From NCBI GenBank assembly GCA_030386875.1, contig CM059575.1, forward strand, positions 54,342,859 through 54,406,858: DNA of 64,000 nucleotides, given 5' to 3'. Under the pieces are notes generated by a model. That model was given only the letters and a program-made list of their open reading frames with translations, searched no databases and was not told the origin of the DNA. A program made the position numbers and the translations under genes. This DNA is from Morinoia aosen (taxonomy: Eukaryota > Arthropoda > Malacostraca > Amphipoda > Talitridae). This document shows, in pieces, positions 1 through 9,995 of this stretch. Position 1 is the stretch's first letter; the number at the start of each line of letters is the position of its first letter.

Positions 1-51
1 TTTGTAAAGAACGAACGTTTCGACCACTAAGGTCATCATCAGCGAATGTCT
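1..51 (-). ncRNA. Candidate hammerhead ribozyme motif, left copy (partial)
   Basis: On the minus strand the conserved box CTGATGA lies at 36-42 and GAAAC at 17-21, separated by a short GACC/GGTC hairpin. This mirrors the motif at 3604-3661. The distal strand of stem I would fall outside the window, so only part of the fold can be checked. Penelope-like elements are known to carry hammerhead motifs in their terminal repeats. Confidence 0.45.
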
Positions 52-140
52 GAAAAATACACAGGAAATATACATTCATAAATTGAAGAAAAAATCACAC
101 AAAAAAATAATAACGGTAAAAAATTTTAAACAGAAGCTAT

Positions 141-1531
141 TTACAAAGGGTGGGACGACTGCATATCGTTTAGATCGGGTTTTAAGCGGCTAATGAAGAG
201 GGATTCGATAATACGTAAATCAGTGACTGAGTTAGCAGAACCTAAGATGGAGAAGTCTTGCTGTAGAACGGGATATTTACACTGATCTGAATGAATTCGT
301 ATAGCTGAGTGAGGTGGCTTGCTTAGTGGGTTACCGGTTCTGAAACTCCTACCAATATGCTCAAATACTCTACATCTCAGTGCGCGTGTGGTAGAACCAA
401 CATACACAGACCCACACAGTGGGCAACAATATTTATACACGATAGAGGAGAGCATAGACATAGGTAGTTTATCCTTGAATGAAAACAGAGTACCAATTCT
501 AAAATTGTTAACTAATATAATCTGGAGGTCAACACACGTAAAATATTTCATTGTGAGAGAGCGTAATTCCTTCTGCAGCTTATCGGACTGAAAACCAAAG
601 AACGGCATCGACACGTACGTTTCTTTTTCTCTACTGTCGGCGCCATCGTTGCAGAATTACATTTGGTTTCTATCAGATGCCGAATACATTTATTAAGTAA
701 ATGAAGCGGATAGCCATTGTTCAAAAAAAATTGTTTGAGAAATGCAAGCTCTTTATGCAGAGACAAATAAGTGGAACTAATTTCATATGCCCGGAACAAT
801 AACGTCTTGATACTATTGATTTTAAACCGTAATGGACAAAAACTAAAGAAACTTAGACCCATGCCAGTAAACGTATCTTTTCTATAAACAGAAGAGCAAA
901 AGGTGTTATTTGTGCGCTGTACCAAACAATCTAAAAAAGGTAATTTATTGTTAGCCTCAGTTTCCATGGTGAACTTAATGCTAGCATGCTTTTTATTAAG
1001 GTAGTCGAGAAATAGACTGGCATGTGCTGGATCACGAAATAAAACGAAGGTATCATCAACGTACCTTCGATAGAAAACTGGCTTAAAAGGAACAGGGCAC
1101 TCTGAGAGCCAATTTTGTTCATGGTACGACATAAAAATATTAGCAAAGGTAGGCCCCAAGGGCAGCCCCATGCCTAGCCCCTCCGTTTGCTTGTAAAATT
1201 TACCATTGAAAAGAAAAAACGAATACCGAACTGCAAGGTCCAACAAAGTTTTGAAAACAGTTTTGCTCATATTATGTACAGTATTTTCTACATTAAACAA
1301 GTGCTGCAAACAAATATCAATGGTTTCGGTCAATGGAATATTGGTGAATAAATTTTCAACATCAAATGAGGCCATGTACAGGGTGTCGGCATTGCGAACA
1401 TCTGAGATTTCTTTAGCAAATGAATATGAATTAAGTACACTGTATTCGTTTGTAGCCAAAGGGTTCAGAATAGGCACTAAATATTTTGCAATTTTGTAAG
1501 AAGGAGTTTTATATGCTGCAAATATTGGTCT
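141..1531 (-). pseudogene. Penelope-like element RT/GIY-YIG ORF, left copy, truncated and frameshifted
   Basis: Minus-strand copy of the Penelope-like polymerase. It begins abruptly at about 1531, just upstream of the FDVENLFTNIP motif, so the N-terminal part is missing. It retains the RT core with the YVDD catalytic box, then loses frame near 625-627 through a one-base deletion relative to the right copy. The GIY-YIG endonuclease part (CGSVYVGST, ending at 141) lies in the next frame. The stop is five residues earlier than in the right copy because of a single base change. Near identity with the right arm implies recent or coupled origin. It cannot produce the full RT-endonuclease fusion as it stands. 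Confidence 0.88.
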
Positions 1532-1606
1532 ATTTTATTATCGTCTATTATTTTATCGTCTAGGCTTAAGTTCCTCCTAGCCTTTGGTCTTGATTTTGCT
1601 CTCCCT

Positions 1607-3529
1607 GTGTACAAATTGAACTTTTATAAATATTTCCTTGCTTTTGAAAAACTAGCTATTAGCCTTAAGGATTACCCATGCTCTAACCTAACTGATTTTA
1701 CTAAAGAGCTGAAAGCACTGTCTCTTAAGTATTATTACAATTTTAAATCATATAAAATTTTTTCTGCAATATTTGGAAAGCAAGATATTACTCTTCTGAA
1801 ATCGTTGGCTAGGAACAAGGATGTAGTTGTGACAAAACCAGACAAGGGTAGGGGGGTTGTCTTACTGGACAGGGCGCGGTATCAAGAGGGATTGCTCAAA
1901 ATTATATCCGATCGCAGTAAATTTCAAGAAATTGTCGACCCTATTCATAATTATGTGCTACGGGTTGAAGATAAAATCAATAATTTCCTTAGGAAACTTT
2001 GTAATTCTTCTGTTATCTCTCAAGCAGTATATAATAATCTGTACGTCAGTGGTTCCGGTCCTGGAATTCTATACGGGCTACCTAAGGTGCATAAGGCCGA
2101 CTTTGCCACAAAATTTCAACTGAGACCAATATTTGCAGCATATAAAACTCCTTCTTACAAAATTGCAAAATATTTAGTGCCTATTCTGAACCCTTTGGCT
2201 ACAAACGAATACAGTGTACTTAATTCATATTCATTTGCTAAAGAAATCTCAGATGTTCGCAATGCCGACACCCTGTACATGGCCTCATTTGATGTTGAAA
2301 ATTTATTCACCAATATTCCATTGACCGAAACCATTGATATTTGTTTGCAGCACTTGTTTAATGTAGAAAATACTGTACATAATATGAGCAAAACTGTTTT
2401 CAAAACTTTGTTGGACCTTGCAGTTCGGTATTCGTTTTTTCTTTTCAATGGTAAATTTTACAAGCAAACGGAGGGGCTAGGCATGGGGCTGCCCTTGGGG
2501 CCAACCTTTGCTAATATTTTTATGTCGTACCATGAACAAAATTGGCTCTCAGAGTGCCCTGTTCCTTTTAAGCCAGTTTTCTATCGAAGGTACGTTGATG
2601 ATACCTTCGTTTTATTTCGTGATCCAGCACATGCCAGTCTATTTCTCGACTACCTTAATAAAAAGCATGCTAGCATTAAGTTCACCATGGAAACTGAGGC
2701 TAACAATAAATTACCTTTTTTAGATTGTTTGGTACAGCGCACAAATAACACCTTTTGCTCTTCTGTTTATAGAAAAGATACGTTTACTGGCATGGGTCTA
2801 AGTTTCTTTAGTTTTTGTCCATTACGGTTTAAAATCAATAGTATCAAGACGTTATTGTTCCGGGCATATGAAATTAGTTCCACTTATTTGTCTCTGCATA
2901 AAGAGCTTGCATTTCTCAAACAATTTTTTTTGAACAATGGCTATCCGCTTCATTTACTTAATAAATGTATTCGGCATCTGATAGAAACCAAATGTAATTC
3001 TGCAACGATGGCGCCGACAGTAGAGAAAAAGAAACTGTACGTGTCGATGCCGTTCTTTGGTTTTCAGTCCGATAAGCTGCAGAAGGAATTACGCTCTCTC
3101 ACAATGAAATATTTTACGTGTGTTGACCTCCAGATTATATTAGTTAACAATTTTAGAATTGGTACTCTGTTTTCATTCGAGGATAAACTACCTATGTCTA
3201 TGCTCTCCTCTATCGTGTATAAATATTGTTGCCCACTGTGTGGGTCTGTGTATGTTGGTTCTACCACACGCGCACTGAGATGTAGAGTATTTGAGCATAT
3301 TGGTAGGAGTTTCAGAACCGGTAACCCACTAAGCAAGCCACCTCACTCAGCTATACGAATTCATTCAGATCAGTGTAAATATCCCGTTCTACAGCAAGAC
3401 TTCTCCATCTTAGGTTCTGCTAACTCAGTCACTGATTTACGTATTATCGAATCCCTCTTCATTAGCCGCTTAAAACCCGATCTAAACGATATGCAGTCGT
3501 CCCACCCTTTGAAAATAGCTTCTGTTTAA
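1607..3529 (+). CDS. Penelope-like element reverse transcriptase with GIY-YIG endonuclease (5'-truncated, otherwise open)
   Basis: A frame of 640 residues encodes the Penelope-like RT plus C-terminal endonuclease. Visible motifs in order are GLPKVHK, FDVENLFTNIP, QTEGLGMGLPLGPTFAN, RRYVDDTFVLF (catalytic YxDD), a CPLC pair, and then CGSVYVGSTTRALRCRVFEH, the GIY-YIG signature. GLPKVHK and the RT-GIY-YIG fusion are diagnostic for canonical Penelope-like elements. Position 1607 is GTG, not ATG. The frame is open further upstream to the junction near 1532 and includes an FGLDFALP stretch typical of the family's N-terminal region. The true start is therefore missing and the copy is 5'-truncated. 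No internal stop interrupts RT or endonuclease. Function in cis is unlikely without a start codon. Confidence 0.9.
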   Translation: MYKLNFYKYFLAFEKLAISLKDYPCSNLTDFTKELKALSLKYYYNFKSYKIFSAIFGKQDITLLKSLARNKDVVVTKPDKGRGVVLLDRARYQEGLLKIISDRSKFQEIVDPIHNYVLRVEDKINNFLRKLCNSSVISQAVYNNLYVSGSGPGILYGLPKVHKADFATKFQLRPIFAAYKTPSYKIAKYLVPILNPLATNEYSVLNSYSFAKEISDVRNADTLYMASFDVENLFTNIPLTETIDICLQHLFNVENTVHNMSKTVFKTLLDLAVRYSFFLFNGKFYKQTEGLGMGLPLGPTFANIFMSYHEQNWLSECPVPFKPVFYRRYVDDTFVLFRDPAHASLFLDYLNKKHASIKFTMETEANNKLPFLDCLVQRTNNTFCSSVYRKDTFTGMGLSFFSFCPLRFKINSIKTLLFRAYEISSTYLSLHKELAFLKQFFLNNGYPLHLLNKCIRHLIETKCNSATMAPTVEKKKLYVSMPFFGFQSDKLQKELRSLTMKYFTCVDLQIILVNNFRIGTLFSFEDKLPMSMLSSIVYKYCCPLCGSVYVGSTTRALRCRVFEHIGRSFRTGNPLSKPPHSAIRIHSDQCKYPVLQQDFSILGSANSVTDLRIIESLFISRLKPDLNDMQSSHPLKIASV

Positions 3530-3603
3530 AATTTTTTACCGTTATTATTTTTTTGTGTGATTTTTTCTTCAATTTATGAATGTATATTTCCTGTGTATTT
3601 TTC

Positions 3604-3661
3604 AGACATTCGCTGATGATGACCTTAGTGGTCGAAACGTTCGTTCTTTACAAAAATGTCT
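3604..3661 (+). ncRNA. Candidate hammerhead ribozyme at the Penelope-like 3' end
   Basis: About 75 bp after the RT stop lie CTGATGA (3613-3619) and GAAAC (3634-3638). Between them GACC and GGTC can form stem II around a five-base loop. After GAA, ACG-TT-CGT can form a three-base-pair stem III. AGACATT (3604-3610) is complementary to AATGTCT (3655-3661) and could form stem I with an internal loop. This layout, with a very short stem III, resembles hammerheads described in Penelope-like elements. Caution: one extra base sits between CTGATGA and stem II, and the palindrome ends at 3654, so the distal stem I strand may be flanking DNA. Confidence 0.5.
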
Positions 3662-3689
3662 TTTAAATCGATAGTCTTTGCTATTACCT

Positions 3690-6600
3690 TCATTTGAAAT
3701 TAGAGCGTATGCAGGATAAATCGTATGCATAAAGAGTGGTGTATGAGTTTCATAATTTATCCAGAAGTTGCGTGCATTTTGATCATGAATTCACAGAGGA
3801 GTGACATTTTTCTGAAATAAATTCATTTCAAATATTGTTCTATAAATTGTTCTATCAGGAAGTTACAATTCTTAACAATATAATTTAGTTGGAGGAAGTC
3901 AACACTCGGAATGGGGGTGAGCGAGTTCGGGAGAAATTGCTCATACAAAGACAAAATCATCTCGATAATGTTAAATTGATCGGAACTCTGTGCAATGGAG
4001 ATATATGTATAAATAGCGGAATCTTTTATAAGAATAGGGAAAGATGTTGATCAGCACACGAAAAAGATACGGGAATAATAAATCTATTTTAATTCCTGCC
4101 AGTAGGTAAAGGGTGTTGTACCGAAATTCCAAAGATAAACCTCGTCTGCATCGTAATTAGAAGTACAAAACGGTCGTGAATAAATCATTTACAAAAATTG
4201 CTTTATTTTGAATTTCAACAATTCTGTATGTCACATCCAGTGTTCAAATAGAGAATAGATCACCAAGTAAACTGAACAGAATGAGCATCCAGACAAAAGC
4301 ATTAGGAGTTTGGAATGGATCGCGTATAGAAGGCCGTTATTGTGTTTCGTGTTATCTAAAATGAGTTTTTATGGATATATGTACCCATGATGTTCACTGA
4401 AGAAATTCTACTCCACATTTCTATAACTAATATTCTTCAAATGGCATGAGAGTGAATTGGTGTTTCATCTCTCCATAGCATCGTTATGTTTCAGCATTGA
4501 ATTCCATCATCTTTTTACAGCGTCGTTTTTCATCACAATGCTAAGTCTGGTGGTATATTACGTTCCATTTGTATTCCGCCATCACACATCATCATTATGG
4601 CAAATGAATATGTTCCAAAATCATATTAAATATTCATGTTCTTCCGGTATTTTAAACTTTTCGCACCGTTAATAACTGAAATTTCTATGTTCTACAATCA
4701 TGCACCGTCAATATGATACATCATTGTAATATCGTGATGTTCAGTCTCTATTGTTTCGATTTGTCTTATAATCGAGTTAGATATTGTTTCATCAATAGGT
4801 TCCATCATCATCACTCGGCTCACATGCGACCCACTAGGCAACAATTGAAGGACAAATATTTTTAGCTGCTTACTTCTAAAATTCAATAATTCAGTTTAAG
4901 ATATAATAATGCACTGTCAGCTTCATATCCATTTAGAGAAGTTGGGAGCTCCAAGAGAACAACCACGGAGCAGAAACCTATACATACAAATAAATGAACT
5001 AACACACGCGCACGCAGTAGCAAATTATTGATGAAATAATGCAAGTAACGTGTCAAGGTATTGAGCTCATAAAAAATTGTCTGTTTTTGGAAAAAGCAAA
5101 TAATTCAAAATTAATACAAATGTAAAATAATTTAAAATTTCACCCACAATAATTGCTGATAAAACAAAATCTTTGAATTTCCGTAGAAAGACTGAAATTA
5201 AATCCTTAATACCGAACAAATTGTTCTTTGAAGTGAGTATGAACAGATGTTTTGTATGAGGAACTATGGTGCAACCGGTAACCCATTAATTAATGACTCA
5301 CTATTTTTATGTGTTAAAAACCCTGGCTTACACTCACAATCAAATTCGATTATTTTGTTTTGTAATGTTCTATTGTCATATTCTGTCGCCACGGATGAGT
5401 CCAACCATTCACATTAACGTGCGGTAAGGCTTCAGTTTCATCCATGCTCGGCACATGCGGTATTTGCGCCACACTTCACGCTCTCCGGATGTGATGGAGA
5501 AGACGGATAGCGGAGGCTAGAGAGGAAAGACCTCTCTTTACTGTGCTTGCTCTTCACTTGACCATCGGAATTTGGAGCTACAAAGCTGTAAGTTATTTCT
5601 AAAACCTGATTCTTAGAAAGGACCGACTAATTAAGAAGTTTGCAAATATAACGCTTCGGTTCAAATTTCATGGGCCCCTAATGTAAAGTGTTCACACTCG
5701 CAGGAAGTAAAAATATTTTAATTCATATTCATGTTTAATTAAACGTTTCCGAAGTAGCCGCATGGGCCCAATCCATATAATTTATTAGGTTTTTATGGGA
5801 GGTATTTTTTTGAATATTTTTCGTTGGTTTTATTTTATTGATTACCGTAAAACCTGATAGTAAAACAGACCTTCAGCTTTAATTCAAAAGTGGCACATTG
5901 ACATGGATGCTCAAAGGAATTTTTAAAATACAGTTCACGCAGCAACCGCTGCCGCAGCCGTTAGAAGCAGAGAGTTAATGCAGTTAAGGAGCGGCTGGAA
6001 TTGATCGACCAGCCCCCTGGAAAGAATGAAATGAGAAGGTAAGTTTATGGATGAATAAACACCGGAGAAAGTTCAGTACTATAAATTTTGTACGGATATA
6101 GACATAAGACTGCAAGACGCACCCCGCAGTAGCGCGGGCTATTCCCGGAGTCGTACACGAGTCAAGACAAATCTCGCCGGAGTGTTACGGGGAAAGCAGC
6201 CCACTGCAGCCTCCCAGGGTTCGAAGCAGTAATTACACCAGCAGCAAGATAAGTTTGCAGGGGATACTGGGAGCAAAAAAAACGTACGAATTAGCTTGGG
6301 ATGCCGACACAACAAAGAAGTGAAAGAGAATTTCAGAGCACTGATTTCGTTGTCAAAATAGAGAGCTCCACTCACCCTAGTTAGTTTCCACTCGGTGGGT
6401 CGTTTCGCCACTTCAAGTGGCTGTTTAAGGGAAGAAGATGAAAACAGTGGTAGAAATGTGTCCAGGCGTAGGTGGGTAGCTAATTAGAAGGAAGATAAAT
6501 ATAAAATAAGCCCGTAGGGCAATATATCGTAATCTAGAGAAACTCCAAAAGACACTGTTACAGTCTCTTCTAATTTTCAGAAGTTTTCCGTTCGCAATTA

Positions 6601-7800
6601 TGTTCCCAAAACTTCGTAGGAAGTGCTTTTATTTGGTAAAATCTCCCATCAAATAGTTTACTGGCTGTTAGCCATTTATTAAGTTTGAGGTAATTCTAAA
6701 AAACACCGTTAAGAAAACAACGATAACCCAAAATGAAAATGATGAAGTTCACAACCACACGCATACCAACTTAAAAACAGCAAGATAAATAGTAGCGGTA
6801 AGTAGGGAGAAATTGGTGACCTAGTGGCTGCACATGGCAAGAATTCAATAATTAATATCTGTCAGGTGCTGCTTCGACCCCTCTCAAGTAAAAATGACAA
6901 CTACCGTGTCTTTTTCCCGTACGATTAAAGAAAATTATCTCTCCACCAGACCTCCGTCCAGCTCCAGAACCGCGGCAAACAAATGAGAGCGCGAAAGCCG
7001 GGAATGGCTCTGCCTCAAAAGGCAATACGAGGATCATGTGAGAAGAATTTCCCCACTTCAAACTCGGTGAGCGTCAAACACGAATGGTGGGCGCAAAGTG
7101 AGAAATTTTCACAAGCCCCTAAATATTTTGTACAGCTAAATCTACAAGTTCCAAAAAATTTCTTCCATCATATCATCATTGTAAATTATTTTAAATACCA
7201 CCTACATTTCACATGTTTGCCACTCGTTCGCCACGCATCGAAAAAACAATCGTAACCTTCGGCTTTAAAAAGAAATACACAAAAAAAAATCCTGCACTTT
7301 TTTTCGTATAGACCCAAACCTCTTTTTTCCCAGCAATTGTGGAACGTGTCCGTCGATTTCATATTTGGCTTGCCAAAGCTCACGTCCTTTACTAAATGTT
7401 GGTGATGTTTTGCACTGACGGAAATGAATCTAATTATTACAAGAATAGAAAGTATTCTGAAAATTCTGTCATAATCACATGCTCAAAAAGATTACAGGTT
7501 TGATGAGAAAATCACTAATTGAGTGAAAAATTAAACATCATTCAATAATGACAAAAATATAATTCGTGGTCAAATGACAAATTTACTGCTAAACAATGAT
7601 ATGAAGTAGTTGTCAGTTGAAAAAAGGAAAATTTAAGAAAGGAATTCTATTCTAATACGATTTTAATCTCAGTCAGATTTTGCGCTTAATCTCAAATAAT
7701 GAGTTAAGTAAAGTTTAGAAACAAAAACATTTGCATCAGGAAAGTTTACAAGTTTTTTATTTCTATTCCATGGGAGGACAAACTGAGCATTTTCGCGAGC
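3690..7800. repeat. Half-unit A1, left part: non-coding, repeated at 25.3-25.8/34.4-37.2 kb and partly at 58.3-59.8 kb
   Basis: No coding region is supportable here. The block holds a degenerate CAT/ATG-rich tract at about 4,460-4,830. It also has a conserved stretch at about 5,380-5,580 ('tgctcggcac') and another at about 6,850-7,200, each with a counterpart in half A2 and a more diverged one in half B. The short open frames at 6,139-6,411 and 6,983-7,255 are not preserved as frames in the A2 copy, so they are treated as chance. Confidence 0.75.
4457..4830. repeat. Degenerate ATG/CAT-rich minisatellite tract, half A1
   Basis: Irregular repeats of words such as 'catcatcatgttcc' and 'aacattgaattccatcatc' at loose 30-40 bp spacing. 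The same type of tract recurs at about 18.40-18.71, 34.61-34.99, 45.72-46.03 and 59.06-59.39 kb, at the same place in each half-unit. Open frames through it are low-complexity artefacts. Confidence 0.6.
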
Positions 7801-7839
7801 AGAACCATCAAGTCCAGGCCGTATTTTGAATCATCATAT

Positions 7840-8560
7840 CTCAACATTTAATTTCATTGTCATGTTGCACCATCATGTTCCTACATTTTGCTCCATCGTC
7901 ATCTTGTGTCATCATGTTTCAACATCTTAATTCATCGTCATGTTGTACCGCTAATTTCTACGTTTTATTCCATCGTCATTTGCATCATTATGTTCAAAAA
8001 TGTTTTTCAGTCATCATGTTCCACAATTTTACTCCATCATCATGTCGCATCATTAAGTTCCAAAATTTTAATAGATCATCATGTTTCTTCAATAAATTTT
8101 AATATTTTATGTCATCATCATGTTGCATCACAATGTTCAAACAACACATTGTCCCTAATCATGTTGCAACATGTTACTCCATTATCGTGTTGCGTTACCA
8201 TGTTTCAACGTTTTATTCCATTATCACGCTGGAATACTATATTTCAACATTTTGTCCCATCATCCTGTTGCGTCATCATGTTCTAGTACTTTGTTTCATA
8301 ATCATGTCGCATAACCATGTTCCAATAACATACTGTACCAAATCTTATTTCATCACCATTTTTTAACATTTTATTTCATAATTCGACATTTTATTTCATC
8401 ACCATGTTTTGAAACCAATTTCATTACTTTATACATCATCATGTTGGATCATCGTTCCAACAATAAATTCCAGTGTTATGCTGTATTGTTATGTTCCAAA
8501 GTTGAATTCTATCATCATGTTCCAACATTTATCTTTCCATCATGTCCCATGTGTTCAGAT
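7840..8560. repeat. Degenerate ATG/CAT-rich minisatellite tract, second tract of half A1
   Basis: Roughly 700 bp built from variants of 'catcatgttgcatcatcatg' with 'aacattttatttc', at loose 33-40 bp periods. Counterparts lie at about 22.40-22.74, 37.24-38.62 and 49.73-50.17 kb. Only one or two copies of the 39-bp variant massively expanded in unit 2 are present here (near 8,370). Confidence 0.7.
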
Positions 8561-8639
8561 CACTATTCTGATCTGAACATCGAACATCAAAACCACCACT
8601 ATAGCTATTCCCACGAACGAAATTTCTAAGCCCCATCCA

Positions 8640-9627
8640 TTTCTGAAGGCCATGCCTAATCTGACAAATAAAGGCGCGCGTGACTATTCTTCTGTTTACT
8701 GGAACCTCAGCACAGCCGTGTGTGCGGCACGGTACCCATGCTAGGTGTTGAAATTTGTCAACACCTCATCATTTTTACTAAAATAGCACACTGATTTTGA
8801 TGATCTTATCCAAGGTAAATGCTTCGTACTCCTATGAAATTCAGCTTAGTATTATACTAATTCATCTTGTAATAATATAGGTCACCGACGTTCACTTTTC
8901 TGCAGTTAACATCCAACACAAAGTACAATCCTGCTCCTCAGTCATGACGAGCTGTCACAAGACGGGAGTGGTACGACGGTTGTGGCTTAGCACTCGCCTG
9001 GGCTACAAGTAGTGGTTTCGAGTACTTGCTTCGTTTTTCCTTGTGAAATAATATATATGGCGTTATTTTCTTTTTGAAATAGTATTACCTTATTTTCTTA
9101 GTGAAGTAAGAAATATTACAAATTTTTCCTCACACATGATTTCATGTAAGTAAAATTTATAATTCGATCATGTCGAGTTATAATAAGTGTTAATAGTTAT
9201 ACGTTCACCATATTTTCACATTCACATTACTCAATTTTTACCGTTAGAAGTGTTTCAGTGCCTCTGAGACACTTTCTGTTCTTAAGATCGTTTAAATTGA
9301 ATTCATTTTTATTTGTTTTGTCAATCAAAACTTCAATAGAATAATAGTGAGGTAAAACTCGTCCGCATGGTAAATTCATGCTAAGATGTTTCTAAATCAC
9401 CTTTATTGCGGGGCTTTGTGCTCTGTGGGTGTTTCCGGTGCACTCAAAAAAACTCAGTTACTAGGCGGTTGAGACAGCAAGAAAAAATTTTTTTAACGTT
9501 ATCATACAAATGAGTCAGAGTTAAGATGAGGAGAGACCATTGAAATCTCGGGGGCAAAAATCCATTCATACACGGATTTTGGGTCCACTTTTTGCAGGAC
9601 CAAAATGAGGGACTATTTGTTTAACGG
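8640..9627. other. Non-coding stretch with two islands conserved in all half-units
   Basis: At about 8,655-8,750 a block ('acaaataaaggcgc', then 'cctcagcacagcc') recurs at 22.82, 38.71 and 50.25 kb. At about 8,930-9,020 a block containing 'gtcatgacgagctgtcaca' recurs at 23.1, 38.98 and 50.8 kb and continues, except in B2, into a weakly tRNA-like stretch ('gtggcttagcactcgcct'). A GTAAAT donor-like site follows the first island near 8,813 (A1) and 22,976 (B1). The two islands could be exons of an untranslated transcript or retroposon remnants. No protein-coding frame is supported. Confidence 0.45.
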
Positions 9628-9735
9628 AATGTTTAACGCTCGAAACGTCGGCAATGGAGCGAGCGTGTCTAAGGCCTGGCTATGACGTTGGGCCTACCTA
9701 CGCGAGATGATGCTGCCGGCCGCAGCTGATTTGGT
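9628..9735. repeat. GC-rich module, copy 1 of 4 (next to the RING gene promoter)
   Basis: A block of about 107 bp from 'gtttaacgctcgaaacgtcgg' side to 'cgcagctgatttggta'. It recurs nearly unchanged at 24,358-24,466, about 39,680-39,838 and 52,205-52,313. It is much more GC-rich than its flanks and visibly better conserved between A and B halves than the surrounding DNA. In half A it abuts the TATA box. In half B it joins 'ccacgccgctctctcctcc' instead. It may be an upstream promoter element or the edge of an ancient insertion. Confidence 0.7.
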
Positions 9736-9738
9736 AGG

Positions 9739-9803
9739 TATATAAGCAGTGAGGGATCAGCCGGACGTTCATTCTGTCTGTGTGGCTCAAAACAGTCGGT
9801 TCT
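9739..9803 (+). promoter_or_regulatory. Core promoter of the RING gene: TATA box, Inr, DPE
   Basis: TATATAAG lies at 9739-9746. TCATTC, an arthropod-type initiator, lies at 9769-9774 and places +1 at A9771, 32 bases after the first T of the TATA box. GGTTC at 9798-9802 fits the DPE consensus RGWYV at exactly +28. Three elements at canonical spacing, 225 bp upstream of the chosen ATG, make this a convincing RNA polymerase II core promoter by inspection. The second copy keeps Inr and DPE but has a changed TATA box. Confidence 0.72.
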
Positions 9804-9995
9804 CCGAAGTGAAAATTCTTGCGTCGCTTGAAATACAGTGTGACTTAACTGCAAAACAGTGTTCCCAAAGTGAAACTCAATAGTCCTAAGAAAAGCGTGT
9901 GCTAAAGTCAGCTCGTGATCATATTTGACGCTCTATCTCGAAGGTTCTGTGTCTTAGTTCATACGCCAAGTCTAAAGAAAATTAAAGGTTACAAA

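Larger units (their letters stand above)
1..3654. repeat. Giant palindrome of two Penelope-like element copies
   Basis: Bases 1-1531 are, apart from a handful of differences, the reverse complement of 2123-3654. The arms are about 1.53 kb and the asymmetric centre (1532-2122) holds the extra 5' part of the right copy. The differences seen are a one-base deletion in the left arm near 625, a Lys/Glu codon change, and a change that creates an earlier stop in the left copy. Both arms carry the 3' part of a reverse transcriptase gene, so this is a head-to-head pair of 5'-truncated retroelement copies and not a DNA transposon. Inverted partial copies are a known feature of Penelope-like insertions. 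The left end coincides with the window edge, so its true boundary is unknown. Confidence 0.9.

Noticed and set aside
1..3654. DNA transposon with 1.5-kb terminal inverted repeats
   Set aside because: The arms are two copies of the same retroelement gene in opposite orientation. Nothing in the centre encodes a transposase.
6139..7255. Short frames around 6.1-7.3 kb
   Set aside because: The counterparts near 36.1-36.6 kb carry frame-changing indels, so the frames are not under coding constraint.
9628..9735. Hammerhead ribozyme in the GC-rich module ('cgaaacgtcgg')
   Set aside because: The GAAAC-like box is present, but no CTGATGA box lies at a suitable distance upstream in any of the four copies.
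9669..9854. Minus-strand frame of 61 codons conserved at 39,773-39,958
   Set aside because: It overlaps the module and promoter and is conserved only because the units are recent duplicates. It has no family resemblance and no start context.
9915..9995. Upstream extension of the RING protein starting at 9915
   Set aside because: The codon at 9915 is GTG, and the second copy also starts at the ATG equivalent to 9996. The upstream codons are better read as 5'UTR after +1 at 9771.
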